Below, piece after piece: positions 1-8,944 of a stretch of 56,374 nucleotides of DNA. This DNA comes from Idiomarina baltica OS145 (lineage in GTDB: Bacteria > Pseudomonadota > Gammaproteobacteria > Enterobacterales > Alteromonadaceae). The stretch spans positions 1 through 56,374 of the forward strand of contig NZ_CH672410.1 of NCBI RefSeq assembly GCF_000152885.1, written 5' to 3'. Position numbers and translations under genes: made by a program. The notes beneath the pieces are model-generated. The model saw only the letters and a program-made list of their open reading frames with translations, did no database searches and was not told where the DNA came from. Positions within the stretch are counted from its first letter, which is position 1, and each line of letters opens with the position of its first letter.

Positions 1-105
1 TTGCGACGCTTATTTAATCGCGCGCGACCAGAAGAAAATGAGCTTAATATTTTACGCGGCATTCTTGCTTCAGTGGATAAACAGACGAAAAATTCGGACT
101 CGTAG
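1..105 (+). CDS. trmJ: TrmJ tRNA methyltransferase, C-terminal end (partial)
   Basis: Only the last 34 codons are inside the window; the frame is open from base 1 to the TAG at 103-105. The visible peptide carries the RLFNRARP and LNILRG strings that I recognise as the conserved C-terminal tail of TrmJ, the SpoU-type methyltransferase that 2'-O-methylates position 32 of tRNAs. Its place directly before iscR is the standard order in enterobacteria and relatives. The catalytic knot domain lies off the left edge, so nothing can be said about its integrity. The gene ends one base before the iscR operator begins. Confidence 0.8.
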   Translation: MRRLFNRARPEENELNILRGILASVDKQTKNSDS

Positions 106-106
106 A

Positions 107-138
107 ATACTTGACTAATTTAGTCGGAAAAGTACACT
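107..138 (+). promoter_or_regulatory. iscR promoter with a type 1 IscR binding site
   Basis: A -35 hexamer TTGACT (111-116) and a -10 TACACT (133-138) are separated by 16 bases. Overlaid on the -35 is a good match (107-131) to the type 1 IscR site: ATAC, then GACT, an A/T core, AGTC and GG. Only the last few bases depart from the consensus known from E. coli. [4Fe-4S]-IscR binds such sites and represses its own operon. This supports autoregulation of iscR-iscS by cluster status even though the cluster-assembly genes are missing downstream. Confidence 0.75.
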
Positions 139-181
139 AATTAGGAGAACGATCACACTGAGTTATTAGAGGGGGAGATTG

Positions 182-649
182 ATGCGCCTGACTTCAAAAG
201 GTCGCTATGCAGTGACAGCGATGCTCGACGTCGCGATGTTTGCAAAGCAAGCACCCGTGCCCCTAGCAGATATCTCAGATCGCCAAGGCATTTCGTTATC
301 CTATCTCGAGCAACTCTTTGCTCGCTTACGTAAGCGGGGATTGGTTCATAGCGTGCGAGGACCTGGAGGTGGCTATCGCCTTGGGCGAGATGCCGACTCA
401 ATCTCTGTCGGTGCGGTGATCGATGCCGTTGACGAGTCTATCGACGCGACCAAATGCCAAGGCAAAGGTAATTGTCACAACGGTGAGCAGTGCCTGACCC
501 ATTCACTCTGGGAAGGGCTCAGTGATCGTATCGCACAATTTCTGGACGGCATTACCCTCGCCGAACTGATGGCCACTAAAGAGGTGGCACAAATTGGCAA
601 CCGCCAAGTGGGTGACAACAACCAGAAAATAGAGCTCAATGTGCTGTAA
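182..649 (+). CDS. iscR: Iron-sulfur cluster regulator IscR
   Basis: Rrf2-family transcription regulator, 155 residues, close to the usual IscR length. The N-terminal winged helix (about 1-65) starts with [11 protein letters not shown], the standard IscR start, so ATG 182 is preferred over a TTG three bases upstream; a purine-rich GGGGGAG precedes it. The cluster-binding residues are all present: Cys92, Cys98, Cys104 and His107 (CQGKGNC ... CLTH). IscR with a bound [2Fe-2S] cluster normally represses the isc operon through type 1 sites; the apo form acts at type 2 sites, for example to activate suf. The matching type 1 site is just upstream. iscS follows after 15 bases, so the two are co-transcribed. 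Confidence 0.96.
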   Translation: MRLTSKGRYAVTAMLDVAMFAKQAPVPLADISDRQGISLSYLEQLFARLRKRGLVHSVRGPGGGYRLGRDADSISVGAVIDAVDESIDATKCQGKGNCHNGEQCLTHSLWEGLSDRIAQFLDGITLAELMATKEVAQIGNRQVGDNNQKIELNVL

Positions 650-664
650 TAGCGGAGAGTTGTT

Positions 665-1816
665 TTGAAACGGCCTATCTATCTTGATTATGCGGCAACC
701 ACGCCCGTGGACAAATCCGTCGCAGATGCCATGATGAAGTACTTAACAGCGGATGGCGTTTTTGCCAATCCGGCATCGCGCTCGCACCGCCTCGGTTGGC
801 AGGCGGAGGAGGCAGTAGACATCGCGCGAAATCAAGTTGCGGATTTAATCAACGCCGACCCGCGTGAAATCGTTTTCACCTCGGGTGCGACAGAATCGGA
901 TAATTTAGCATTAAAAGGTGTCATGCATCAGGCGCGTAATAAGGGAAAACACCTAATTACGGTGGCGACAGAGCACAAAGCCGTTATTGATCCGGCACTG
1001 CAGCTTGAGCGCGAAGGTTTTGATGTGACGTTTTTATCGGTTGATAAAGACGGCTTGATAGATAGCCAAGCATTACAACAAGCGATGCGCGAGGATACGG
1101 TATTAGTTAGTGTGATGCATGTAAACAATGAGCTGGGTGTTATTCAAGATATCCCAGCGATCAGTGCATGTTGTCGGGAACACAACGTACTTCTGCATGT
1201 CGATGCCGCGCAAAGTGCCGGTAAACTGCCACTTGATGTAGAACAACTTGGTGTAGACTTGCTTTCTATATCGGCACACAAAATGTATGGGCCAAAAGGA
1301 ATAGGTGCGCTCTATGTGCGTCGTAAACCTAAAGTACAACTTGAGGCTGAAATGCATGGGGGCGGGCATGAACGCGGCATGCGTTCGGGTACCTTGGCGA
1401 CCCATCAGATTGTTGGTTTAGGCGAAGCGGCGCAGCTTGCCCGTCAACGCTTAGGCGATGATCGTGAACATTACCGTGCGTTGAGCCAGTTGTTTCTCGA
1501 TAAATTATTAGCGGAGCCTGGCATTAAATTGAATGGTGATGTATCGCAACGCGTACCCAATATCATGAATTTACGCTTTGCTAATGTAGAAGGTGAGTTA
1601 TTGCTGATGTCGTTAAAGGACTTAGCGATTTCTTCTGGGTCAGCCTGTACATCCGCGAGTGTAGAGCCTTCTTATGTGCTGCGCGCGATTGGTTTATCCG
1701 ATGAACTGGCACATGCATCGCTCAGGTTTAGTTTGGGCCGCGACACCACCTTGCAGGAAATGGAATATGCCGCGGACCATGTACTGAACACCTATCGCGT
1801 GTTAGCTGCGCAGTAA
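665..1816 (+). CDS. iscS: Cysteine desulfurase IscS, lacking the C-terminal tail
   Basis: PLP-dependent cysteine desulfurase that takes sulfur from cysteine onto an active-site cysteine and passes it to acceptors. The TTG start (665) is preceded by GGAGAG at 654-659 and gives the expected [14 protein letters not shown] start. The PLP lysine lies in [10 protein letters not shown], and the persulfide cysteine is residue 328 in [10 protein letters not shown], the same number as in E. coli. The protein is 383 residues against 404 in E. coli. It stops about 24 residues after SLGR, so roughly 21 residues that end the E. coli protein, including the segment linked to IscU contact, are missing. The stop is in frame and no remnant of the tail follows in another frame. 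The last codons overlap the 3' end of msrA on the other strand by 15 bases. No iscU, iscA, hscB, hscA or fdx follows. It may mainly serve tRNA thiolation or other acceptors. Confidence 0.95.
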   Translation: MKRPIYLDYAATTPVDKSVADAMMKYLTADGVFANPASRSHRLGWQAEEAVDIARNQVADLINADPREIVFTSGATESDNLALKGVMHQARNKGKHLITVATEHKAVIDPALQLEREGFDVTFLSVDKDGLIDSQALQQAMREDTVLVSVMHVNNELGVIQDIPAISACCREHNVLLHVDAAQSAGKLPLDVEQLGVDLLSISAHKMYGPKGIGALYVRRKPKVQLEAEMHGGGHERGMRSGTLATHQIVGLGEAAQLARQRLGDDREHYRALSQLFLDKLLAEPGIKLNGDVSQRVPNIMNLRFANVEGELLLMSLKDLAISSGSACTSASVEPSYVLRAIGLSDELAHASLRFSLGRDTTLQEMEYAADHVLNTYRVLAAQ

Positions 1817-2350
1817 TTCAGCGAAGGTTTTACGGAATTTTGCCAGCTTAGGTGAAATAACCGCTTGGCAATACGGGTTCTCCGGATTGCGATTAAAGTA
1901 ATCATCATGGTAATCCTCGGCACTGTAAAAGGTGTCGAGCGGTGCAACTTCTGTCACAATCGGATCTTCAAACACCACATCATTTTCGAGTTCATCAATG
2001 AGTTCAAGCGCGATCTGTTGTTGCTCGTCATCATGATAAAAGATAGAAGTGCGGTATTGTGTGCCCACATCGTTACCTTGACGATTCACTTGGGTGGGAT
2101 CGTGCAAGGTAAAAAAGATTTCTAAAATCTGACGATAACTAATAATCGACGGATCAAAAGTTAACTGTACAACTTCCGCATGACCGGTATCGCCATTGCA
2201 GACCTGTTTGTAGGTCGGATTCTCGGTTGTGCCGCCAGTGTAACCTGACTGCGCCGATTCAATGCCTTTAAGCTGATTAAATGCGGATTCAATACACCAA
2301 AAACATCCACCGCCTAGGGTAGCTTTTTGGAACTGGGTCGTATTCGACAT
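1802..2350 (-). CDS. msrA: Peptide-methionine (S)-S-oxide reductase MsrA
   Basis: Repairs oxidised methionine (S-sulfoxide) in proteins using thioredoxin. The protein has 182 residues, typical of the single-domain enzyme. The catalytic GCFWC motif is at about residues 15-19, followed by the family motifs SGYTGG and GHAEVV, and a further Cys lies near the C terminus (ENPYCQ) in a position typical of a resolving cysteine. There is no MsrB fusion. The gene is convergent with iscS and overlaps its end by 15 bases, in the place where iscU would normally lie. Its start faces ndk across a 164-base region that should hold both promoters. Confidence 0.95.
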   Translation of the reverse strand: MSNTTQFQKATLGGGCFWCIESAFNQLKGIESAQSGYTGGTTENPTYKQVCNGDTGHAEVVQLTFDPSIISYRQILEIFFTLHDPTQVNRQGNDVGTQYRTSIFYHDDEQQQIALELIDELENDVVFEDPIVTEVAPLDTFYSAEDYHDDYFNRNPENPYCQAVISPKLAKFRKTFAELLRS

Positions 2351-2457
2351 CTGACGGACTCCTTTTGGACGTCTATAAGGCTAAACGTTTTTCGATAGTA
2401 GCTGAGAACGAGTTAAAAAACAATCAATAGATATTCGATTTTTTCCGAGATCTAACG

Positions 2458-2463
2458 TATAAT
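2458..2463 (+). promoter_or_regulatory. Probable -10 element of the ndk promoter
   Basis: A perfect TATAAT lies 51 bases before the ndk ATG. At 17-18 bases upstream only a weak -35 (TTCGAT or TCGATT, near 2434-2440) can be seen. A ribosome site (GGAG, then a short A-rich spacer) precedes the ATG. This is the only strong -10 in the msrA-ndk gap on this strand. Confidence 0.5.
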
Positions 2464-2514
2464 TCGCGCGGAAATTTTCACCTCTGGTTAAATACCCATT
2501 TTGGAGTAAAAAAG

Positions 2515-2946
2515 ATGGCTTTAGAGCGCACTTTATCAATTATTAAGCCCGACGCGGTTGCGAAAAACTTAATCGGCGCAATCTATAATCGTTTCGAAAG
2601 CGCAGGTCTGCGTATCGTAGCGTCAAAAATGATGCACTTGAGCAAAGAACAAGCTGAAGGCTTCTATGCAGAGCACAGCGAGCGTCCTTTTTTTGGCGCG
2701 TTAGTTGAATTCATGACTTCAGGTCCAATCGTAGTTCAAGTATTGGAAGGCGAAGAAGCTATCCTGAAAAACCGTGAAATCATGGGTGCAACGAACCCAG
2801 CAGACGCATTGGCAGGCACGCTTCGCGCAGACTATGCTGAAACTATCGACGAGAACGCAGTACATGGTTCTGACGCAGCTGAAACTGCAGCACGCGAAAT
2901 CGCGTACTTCTTCAGCGATGAAGAGATCTGCCCACGTACTCGATAA
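2515..2946 (+). CDS. ndk: Nucleoside diphosphate kinase
   Basis: Balances nucleoside triphosphate pools by moving the gamma phosphate from ATP through a phosphohistidine. The protein is 143 residues, the full family length. The N-terminal [12 protein letters not shown] and the active-site segment [10 protein letters not shown], containing the phosphorylated histidine, are clear. The strong ribosome site and lack of rare codons fit a well-expressed gene. It is followed by a short hairpin overlapping its stop and then by a factor-independent terminator. It is therefore probably transcribed alone, apart from readthrough into rlmN. The ndk-rlmN order is conserved in gammaproteobacteria. Confidence 0.97.
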   Translation: MALERTLSIIKPDAVAKNLIGAIYNRFESAGLRIVASKMMHLSKEQAEGFYAEHSERPFFGALVEFMTSGPIVVQVLEGEEAILKNREIMGATNPADALAGTLRADYAETIDENAVHGSDAAETAAREIAYFFSDEEICPRTR

Positions 2947-2981
2947 GTCTTACGCAAGACTGATCGTTTAACGAATAAAAT

Positions 2982-3010
2982 CGTGCGCCCTTTGGCGCAC
3001 GGTACTTTTT
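2982..3010 (+). terminator. Factor-independent terminator after ndk
   Basis: An 8-bp perfect stem (CGTGCGCC / GGCGCACG, 2982-2989 and 2994-3001) with a 4-base loop is followed within four bases by five T residues. A second, weaker hairpin (AGTCTT / AAGACT, 2946-2961) lies just upstream and overlaps the ndk stop codon. Confidence 0.8.
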
Positions 3011-3025
3011 AGATACAGGAAATTT

Positions 3026-4162
3026 ATGACCAACGCTATCGATAAAAAAGTGAATCTTCTAAACCTGAACCGCGATGGAATGAAAGCCTTTTTCAAAGAG
3101 ATGGGCGAAAAACCGTTCCGTGCCGATCAGGTCATGAAATGGCTCTATCACTTTTGTGTCGACGACTTTGATGAGATGACCAATCTCAACAAAGGACTAC
3201 GCGAGAAGCTCAAACAATGTGCTGAAATTCGCGCACCAGAAATTCGCGAGCAGCAGCAATCGAGCGATGGCACGATTAAATTCGTCATGACATTGTTTGA
3301 TGGTCAAGATGTTGAAACTGTTTGGATCCCAGAACGTGACCGCGCCACCTTGTGCGTTTCATCACAGGTAGGCTGTGCTCTTGAGTGCACTTTCTGCTCA
3401 ACGGGCCAACAAGGTTTCAACCGTAACCTCAACGTAGCGGAAATCATTGGTCAGGTGTGGCGTGTTAATCAGCTACTAGGAGCCTATGGTAAAACAGGTA
3501 TCAAACCTGTGACTAACGTGGTCATGATGGGCATGGGCGAACCGCTGCTCAATCTCAACAATGTGGTGCCAGCGATGGACCTCATGATGGATGATTACGG
3601 TTTTGGTTTGTCTAAACGTCGAGTTACCTTGAGTACCTCAGGCGTGGTACCGGCATTGGACAAGCTACGCGAGCAAATCGATGTAATGCTCGCTATTTCG
3701 TTGCATGCGCCTAACGACGAGCTGCGCAATGAAATCGTACCGATTAACAAAAAGTACAACATCGAACAGTTTTTAGCGTCGAGTCGTAAATACGTTGAGC
3801 AGTCAAAAGCTCAGCATAAAGTGACGGTTGAGTATGTCATGCTCGATCACGTAAACGACTCGATGGACCAAGCGCATGAGCTCGCTCGTACGCTTAAAGA
3901 TACACCGAGCAAAATCAACCTGATTCCGTTTAATCCATTCCCAGGTTCCGACTATGGTCGTTCGAGTAATTCGCGCATTGACCGTTTCGCTAAAGTATTA
4001 ATGGACTATGGTTTTACTGTTATGGTTCGTAAAACTCGAGGCGACGATATTGATGCCGCATGCGGTCAGCTCGTAGGCGATGTTATCGACCGCACTAAGC
4101 GTATCCTAAAACGTCAGCAAGCGCAGCGCGGCGGTGATGCTATTCAGGTTAAGTCAGACTAG
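3026..4162 (+). CDS. rlmN: Dual-specificity rRNA/tRNA adenine-C2 methyltransferase RlmN
   Basis: Radical-SAM enzyme that methylates C2 of A2503 in 23S rRNA and A37 in some tRNAs. The 378-residue protein shows the CxxxCxxC cluster motif (Cys117, Cys121, Cys124, in CALECTFC) and the second catalytic cysteine, Cys346 (DAACGQL), which carries the transient methyl group. The GMGEPL motif for SAM binding is also present. The length is normal. The gene lies between ndk and the pilF-like gene, as in E. coli and Pseudomonas relatives. Confidence 0.97.
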   Translation: MTNAIDKKVNLLNLNRDGMKAFFKEMGEKPFRADQVMKWLYHFCVDDFDEMTNLNKGLREKLKQCAEIRAPEIREQQQSSDGTIKFVMTLFDGQDVETVWIPERDRATLCVSSQVGCALECTFCSTGQQGFNRNLNVAEIIGQVWRVNQLLGAYGKTGIKPVTNVVMMGMGEPLLNLNNVVPAMDLMMDDYGFGLSKRRVTLSTSGVVPALDKLREQIDVMLAISLHAPNDELRNEIVPINKKYNIEQFLASSRKYVEQSKAQHKVTVEYVMLDHVNDSMDQAHELARTLKDTPSKINLIPFNPFPGSDYGRSSNSRIDRFAKVLMDYGFTVMVRKTRGDDIDAACGQLVGDVIDRTKRILKRQQAQRGGDAIQVKSD

Positions 4163-4211
4163 ACAGTGATGAATACCTATGCCTTGAGTGACTAAGTAAG
4201 GAGTAACTTCA

Positions 4212-4622
4212 ATGCATAGGTTTATCCTAGGAGCGATAGGATTTGCTTTAACGGCCTGTTCTGTTTCCACTGATGAAACGGTAGTGGATGCCCATTTGAG
4301 AGCGGGAATGGCTTATTTAGCCCAGAACCAGCTTGACCACGCCGAACGGCACTTTAAACAGGCATTTTTGGCAGACCCAAAGCGAGTAGACACTGTGTTA
4401 GCCCTAGGACACTGGTATTTACGTAAAGAACGTGTCAATTCTGCGTTGCTACTTTACCAAGAAGCATTATCATGGCAACCTATGAGCGGAGTTCTGCACA
4501 ACAACTATGCCGTAGCGCTGTGTCTATCAGGTCAGCAGCAAGCCGCTCAGCGTGCATTTGCGCAAGCCCAACGATTAGGCGCGCAAGCGAGCCAGCAAAA
4601 TCACTGTGCACAACATCACTAG
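4212..4622 (+). CDS. Short PilF/PilW-like TPR lipoprotein
   Basis: Lipoprotein of 136 residues. Its N terminus is a short hydrophobic signal ending in a lipobox, LTAC (Cys16). The rest is helical with two to three tetratricopeptide-like repeats (for example AHLRAGMAYLAQNQLDHAERHFKQA and the NNYAVALCLSG segment). The position between rlmN and rodZ is where pilF/pilW, the pilotin for the type IV pilus secretin PilQ, is found in many gammaproteobacteria. That pilotin is usually around 250 residues with about six repeats, so this copy lacks roughly the C-terminal half. Only 48 bases separate its stop from rodZ, leaving no space for a frameshifted remainder. AAGGAG at 4197-4202 is a good ribosome site. 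The family assignment rests mainly on position and repeat type. Confidence 0.7.
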   Translation: MHRFILGAIGFALTACSVSTDETVVDAHLRAGMAYLAQNQLDHAERHFKQAFLADPKRVDTVLALGHWYLRKERVNSALLLYQEALSWQPMSGVLHNNYAVALCLSGQQQAAQRAFAQAQRLGAQASQQNHCAQHH

Positions 4623-4670
4623 AATGTAATTCGCTCAACTTTAGTTAAACTAGGGAACGATCCAAAGATC

Positions 4671-5834
4671 ATGACTGCCGATAATTCATCTGCAAATAAC
4701 AACTCAAGCGCAGACTCAAATAATGAAGAACTAATGTCGTCGCAAGAGCAATCACGTCGCCCCATTGCAGGTCCGGGACACATTCTTAAAGAAGCGCGTG
4801 AGGCAAAATCGATGACGCCTCGCGAGGCCGCTGATCGTTTACGTTTGCGTTTACAGGTCATTGAACTGATTGAAGCAGATGACTATGACACCTTTTCAAC
4901 GACCACCTTTGTCAAAGGCTACCTCCGTGCTTACGCCAAATTGTTAGGTGTTGATCAAAGCAAAATTGATGAAGCTTACAAATCCCTGAATATCCGAGAA
5001 CCTGAAAGCACGCCGATGCAAAGCTTTTCGCGTCGAGTAAAACATCAAGAGAGCGATAACCGATTGATGATGATCACTTGGCTAGTGGTTGTGGTCGTCA
5101 TCGCGTTGGTAATTTGGTGGTGGCAAGACAGTGATTTGAGCTTCTCGAAGTTGAGCAATGATGTCGAACAAGCGGTTACTGAACAAACCGACTCAGCGCA
5201 ACAAGAGGACAGCACAGATACACCGACTCTGCGTCAATCAAATCAGGCGCAAGAAGCCACTTCGAGCGAACAGCCATTGCTTGAATCTGAAGTCAGTGCT
5301 GCCGATGCAAGTACTTCATTAAGTATTAATGATCCTGCCCAACAGGATGAAATGAGCCCAGACACGATTGAGCAACCTGTCGCAGAGATGCCAGAAACGT
5401 CATCAAACCAACAAGTCACATCCGAAGCGATGTCGGAGGTGGCGCAAGAAAGTGATGCGAACGAACCGCGTGAAACACGTACCGCAGAGCAAAATACTGC
5501 GTCAGAACCTGAGCCAACAGTGTCGGCGAGCAGCGACGCTAACTCAGTATCTGGCGGCGATGAAGATGAAGCAGACAATACCGCACTAGCCGCCGATTTG
5601 GTGATGGAGTTCAGCGAAGAGTGCTGGGTAAAAGTTGAAGACGCCGATGGTGAAGTGCAAGCGATTGGTACAAAAGCACAGGGCTATCGTATGCCGGTAC
5701 CTGGTAAAGCGCCGTTTTCGGCGACCATCTGCAAGCCCGCCGCCGTGACTATTACCTATGCAGGTAATGCGTTAGACTTATCAAATTATCGTCAAGATCG
5801 TGTCGCACGATTAACGATTCCTTCAAGTAATTAA
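4671..5834 (+). CDS. rodZ: Cell-shape protein RodZ
   Basis: Bitopic membrane protein that links MreB filaments to the elongation machinery. In order: an N-terminal cytoplasmic helix-turn-helix domain (about residues 35-105, with GHILKEAREAKSMTPREAADRL-type sequence), a basic juxtamembrane segment, one membrane helix (about 132-150, ending in WWW), a long acidic Ser/Thr/Gln/Glu-rich periplasmic linker (about 155-305), and the C-terminal beta domain (about 310-385, with ECWVKVEDADG). At 387 residues it is slightly longer than E. coli RodZ, mostly in the linker. The assigned ATG has a weak ribosome site; an internal ATG at 4734 would remove 21 low-complexity residues and cannot be excluded. Confidence 0.93.
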   Translation: MTADNSSANNNSSADSNNEELMSSQEQSRRPIAGPGHILKEAREAKSMTPREAADRLRLRLQVIELIEADDYDTFSTTTFVKGYLRAYAKLLGVDQSKIDEAYKSLNIREPESTPMQSFSRRVKHQESDNRLMMITWLVVVVVIALVIWWWQDSDLSFSKLSNDVEQAVTEQTDSAQQEDSTDTPTLRQSNQAQEATSSEQPLLESEVSAADASTSLSINDPAQQDEMSPDTIEQPVAEMPETSSNQQVTSEAMSEVAQESDANEPRETRTAEQNTASEPEPTVSASSDANSVSGGDEDEADNTALAADLVMEFSEECWVKVEDADGEVQAIGTKAQGYRMPVPGKAPFSATICKPAAVTITYAGNALDLSNYRQDRVARLTIPSSN

Positions 5835-5854
5835 AAGACCGAGTGTAAGCCGTT

Positions 5855-6973
5855 ATGATGCACGAAAATCCAATTAAGCGCAGACCTTCCCGTCGGATCT
5901 ATGTAGGTAATGTGCCGATTGGAGACAATGCGCCCATTGCTGTTCAGTCAATGACGAATACTGAAACGACGGATGTTCAAGCGACTGTTGAACAGATAAA
6001 ACGTATTGCAGCCGCTGGTGCTGATATTGTTCGTGTCTCTGTGCCAACGATGGATGCAGCAGAGGCGTTTAAGCTGATTAAGCAACAAAGCCCTGTTCCC
6101 CTTGTTGCCGATATTCACTTCGATTACCGCATCGCGCTTAAAGTGGCTGAATACGGCGTTGATTGTTTACGAATTAACCCGGGCAATATCGGTCGTGAAG
6201 ATCGTATTCGCGCAGTTGTAGACGCCGCGCGCGACAAAAATATTCCGATTCGTATCGGTGTGAACGGCGGTTCGTTAGAGCGTGAATTGCAAGAGAAGTA
6301 TGGTGAACCGACACCGGAAGCGCTCGTTGAATCGGCTATGCGACATGTTGATATCTTGGACCGTTTAGACTTTCAAGATTTTAAAGTCAGTGTTAAAGCA
6401 TCCGATGTGTTCTTAGCGGTAGAATCGTACCGTCTTTTAGCGAAGCAAATCGATCAACCCTTACATTTAGGTATTACCGAAGCCGGTGGCCTTCGCAGTG
6501 GTTCGGTGAAGTCGTCCATTGGTTTAGGCATGCTGTTAGCAGAAGGCATTGGCGACACATTACGCGTGTCACTTGCCGCGGACCCTGTCGAAGAAATCAA
6601 AGTGGGTTTCGATATGTTGAAATCGCTGCGTATTCGCTCGCGCGGAATCAACTTTATTGCCTGCCCCAGCTGTTCACGGCAAGAGTTTGACGTGATTTCT
6701 ACGGTGAATGCATTGGAGCAGCGACTCGAGGACATCACCGAGCCGATGGATGTTTCTGTGATTGGCTGTGTGGTCAATGGTCCCGGTGAAGCATTGATTT
6801 CAGAAGTCGGTCTTGCCGGTGCCAAAAGCAAGAGTGGCTTGTATATTGGTGGTGAGCGCCAAAAGCTGCGTCTCGATAACAATGATCTCGTGGATCAATT
6901 GGAAGCTCAAATCCGTGATCGCGTAGAATATATAAAAAAGCATCGCATTGATGTAAAAGAAATCGACAACTGA
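5855..6973 (+). CDS. ispG: 4-hydroxy-3-methylbut-2-enyl diphosphate synthase IspG
   Basis: Catalyses the reductive ring opening of methylerythritol cyclodiphosphate, the penultimate step of the MEP isoprenoid pathway, using a [4Fe-4S] cluster. The 372-residue protein is nearly colinear with E. coli IspG. The TIM-barrel half contains [11 protein letters not shown] and [11 protein letters not shown]. The C-terminal cluster domain keeps its cysteines in ACPSCSRQ and GCVVNGPGE. Two adjacent ATGs (5855, 5858) are possible starts. It lies 20 bases after rodZ, the conserved order. It needs iron-sulfur cluster supply, which matters given the incomplete isc locus at the left of the window. Confidence 0.97.
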   Translation: MMHENPIKRRPSRRIYVGNVPIGDNAPIAVQSMTNTETTDVQATVEQIKRIAAAGADIVRVSVPTMDAAEAFKLIKQQSPVPLVADIHFDYRIALKVAEYGVDCLRINPGNIGREDRIRAVVDAARDKNIPIRIGVNGGSLERELQEKYGEPTPEALVESAMRHVDILDRLDFQDFKVSVKASDVFLAVESYRLLAKQIDQPLHLGITEAGGLRSGSVKSSIGLGMLLAEGIGDTLRVSLAADPVEEIKVGFDMLKSLRIRSRGINFIACPSCSRQEFDVISTVNALEQRLEDITEPMDVSVIGCVVNGPGEALISEVGLAGAKSKSGLYIGGERQKLRLDNNDLVDQLEAQIRDRVEYIKKHRIDVKEIDN

Positions 6974-6974
6974 T

Positions 6975-7003
6975 TTTACCCGCCGTCGTAAAGACTCTAT
7001 AAT
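6975..7003 (+). promoter_or_regulatory. Probable sigma-70 promoter of hisS
   Basis: TTTACC (6975-6980) and a perfect TATAAT (6998-7003) are 17 bases apart in the short gap between ispG and hisS. Transcription would start near 7010, leaving a leader of about 30 bases before the GTG of hisS. The leader is too short for a histidine attenuator. Confidence 0.65.
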
Positions 7004-7039
7004 ACGCGCTTATTTTGTAGGCTAAACGGAAGAGTAACC

Positions 7040-8317
7040 GTGGCAAAGACCATCCAAGCAATTCGAGGAATGAACGACCTGTTACCAGAGCAGACAGCTG
7101 CTTGGCAACAGGTCGAGGCGATAATCCGTCAAGTTGCCGCAAGCTATGGCTATCAAGAAATACGCATGCCAGTGCTTGAGAGCACGGCACTGTTCAAGCG
7201 TTCGATTGGTGAAGTGACCGATATCGTTGAGAAAGAAATGTACACCTTTGACGATCGGAACGGTGAGAGTGTGACTCTGCGTCCCGAGGGCACGGCGAGC
7301 TGTGTGCGAGCCGGTAACCAACATGGTTTGCTGTACAATCAGATTCAACGTTTGTGGTACATGGGCCCCATGTTTCGCTACGAGCGTCCACAAAAAGGGC
7401 GTTATCGCCAATTTCATCAATTTGGTATTGAAACTTTTGGCCTTGAAGGTGCCGATGCCGATGCTGAAGTGATTCTCTTATCAGCTCGACTTTGGAAAGC
7501 TCTGGGTATGGCCGATCAAGTTGAGTTGCAACTTAACTCGCTTGGTTCAAATGAAGCGCGGGCACGCTATCGTGATGCGCTGCGTGACTATTTAGAGCAA
7601 TATAAGAGCGAATTAGACGAAGACAGTCAACGCCGACTCGACACTAACCCGCTACGTATTTTGGATTCGAAAGATGGCAATACGCAGCAACTGTTAGAAC
7701 AGGCACCTAAGTTATCGGACTACTGGGACGAAGAATCCAAGCAACATTTTGATGAGTTAAAAGCTCGCCTCGATGCAGCAGGGATTCCCTATGTATTCAA
7801 CGAACGTCTTGTGCGTGGTCTTGATTACTATAACCGCACCGTGTTCGAATGGGTCACTACCGCTTTAGGCGCGCAAGGTACCGTGTGTGCGGGTGGCCGT
7901 TACGATGGCCTGGTTGAGCAATTAGGTGGTAAGGCAACACCGGCTGTTGGCTTTGCCATGGGCATGGAACGTTTAGTTCTGCTGCTCCAAGAACAAGAGA
8001 AACTTGCACCGCGACGTGCCGTTGATGCCTATTTAATGCCTTTAGGTGAAGCTGCGGAACTTAACGCCCAAGCTGTTGCCGAAAAGCTGAGAAATGAACT
8101 ACCGGACCTGCGCATCGTGGTGCACAGCGGCGGCGGTGCAATGAAAAAGCAAATTAAGAAAGCTGATAAATCCGGCGCTGAAGTGGCGCTGATTTTAGGC
8201 GAGAATGAATTAGAAAATAATCAGTTAACGGTCAAACCCTTGCGGACGACTGATGACCAACAAACACTTGGTTGGGGCGAACTGGTCGTTGCGCTCAAAC
8301 CATTGACACAAGAATAG
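7040..8317 (+). CDS. hisS: Histidyl-tRNA synthetase
   Basis: Class II aminoacyl-tRNA synthetase that charges tRNA-His. The GTG start gives [16 protein letters not shown], as in E. coli. Class II motif 2 is seen in [19 protein letters not shown]. The histidine-specific segments [14 protein letters not shown] and AGGRYDGL follow, with the motif 3 arginine in GFAMGMERL, and then a C-terminal anticodon-binding domain (about 330-420). The length of 425 residues is standard. It begins the hisS-yfgM-bamB-der run, with gaps of nine bases or less to yfgM and bamB. Confidence 0.97.
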   Translation: MAKTIQAIRGMNDLLPEQTAAWQQVEAIIRQVAASYGYQEIRMPVLESTALFKRSIGEVTDIVEKEMYTFDDRNGESVTLRPEGTASCVRAGNQHGLLYNQIQRLWYMGPMFRYERPQKGRYRQFHQFGIETFGLEGADADAEVILLSARLWKALGMADQVELQLNSLGSNEARARYRDALRDYLEQYKSELDEDSQRRLDTNPLRILDSKDGNTQQLLEQAPKLSDYWDEESKQHFDELKARLDAAGIPYVFNERLVRGLDYYNRTVFEWVTTALGAQGTVCAGGRYDGLVEQLGGKATPAVGFAMGMERLVLLLQEQEKLAPRRAVDAYLMPLGEAAELNAQAVAEKLRNELPDLRIVVHSGGGAMKKQIKKADKSGAEVALILGENELENNQLTVKPLRTTDDQQTLGWGELVVALKPLTQE

Positions 8318-8326
8318 GGGTGTCCT

Positions 8327-8944
8327 GTGGATCAAACAGAAGAACAACAAGTAGAACGAATTAAAGAGTTTTGGGCCGAACACGGTAAAGGCATCATCGC
8401 AGGTGCGATCATTGGCTTAGGCTTGTTCTTTGGTTGGCGCTATTATGATAAAGCGACCATCGAAGCGCAAAACACCGCATCACGCGGCTACGAAGCGGTC
8501 GTGAGCCAGCTCAATGCGGGTGAAGAAGGTGCGATAAGTAATGCACAAAACTTCATTAAATCGCATCAAAATTCGCAATACGGTTATCTAGCAGCGTTGC
8601 AGCTCGGTCGTTTTGCCGCGGATGAAGGTGATTTAGCAACAGCGGTCACATCGTTCCAATCCGTGATTGATGGTGGTGCTGATGATAATCTAGCAGCGAT
8701 TGCGCGTGTTCGTCTGGCGCGTGTGTTGGCAGCACAAGCGCAATATCAGCCTGCGCTCGATGTTCTTAACGTTGAACTACCAAAAGCGTATTTGGCATTC
8801 GCTAATGAAATTAAGGGCGATGTATACGTTGCTCAAGGCGATACGGCAAAAGCACGTGAAGCTTATGAAAAAGCACTCAACAGCGACGGTTCGACTCTGT
8901 CTCCAGCGGTAGAACTCAAACTCAACAGCTTGGCGAAGTCATAA
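8327..8944 (+). CDS. yfgM: YfgM, ancillary SecYEG translocon / periplasmic chaperone-like protein
   Basis: Inner-membrane protein of 205 residues with a short cytoplasmic N terminus, one membrane helix (about 24-43, IIAGAIIGLGLFFGWRYY) and a periplasmic TPR-like domain. In E. coli YfgM associates with PpiD at the SecYEG exit and tunes the Rcs response. The GTG start follows AGGGG at 8316-8320. Its stop overlaps the bamB start by one base, so the two are translationally coupled. The position between hisS and bamB is conserved. Confidence 0.92.
   Translation: MDQTEEQQVERIKEFWAEHGKGIIAGAIIGLGLFFGWRYYDKATIEAQNTASRGYEAVVSQLNAGEEGAISNAQNFIKSHQNSQYGYLAALQLGRFAADEGDLATAVTSFQSVIDGGADDNLAAIARVRLARVLAAQAQYQPALDVLNVELPKAYLAFANEIKGDVYVAQGDTAKAREAYEKALNSDGSTLSPAVELKLNSLAKS

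Noticed and set aside
1817-1900. Frameshift explaining the short IscS C terminus
   Set aside because: None of the plus-strand frames after 1816 encodes anything like the missing tail; the sequence there is msrA coding sequence on the other strand.
2941-2966. Hairpin overlapping the ndk stop codon as a regulatory RNA element
   Set aside because: The stem is only six pairs plus a mismatched extension, it lacks a T run and lies just before a proper terminator; it may be incidental.
4623-4670. Frameshifted second half of the pilF-like gene
   Set aside because: Only 48 bases remain before rodZ and no TPR-like peptide is encoded in any frame.
5243-5578. Long serine-rich frame antisense to rodZ
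   Set aside because: It is the mirror of the low-complexity Glu/Ser/Gln linker of RodZ, which leaves other frames open by composition.
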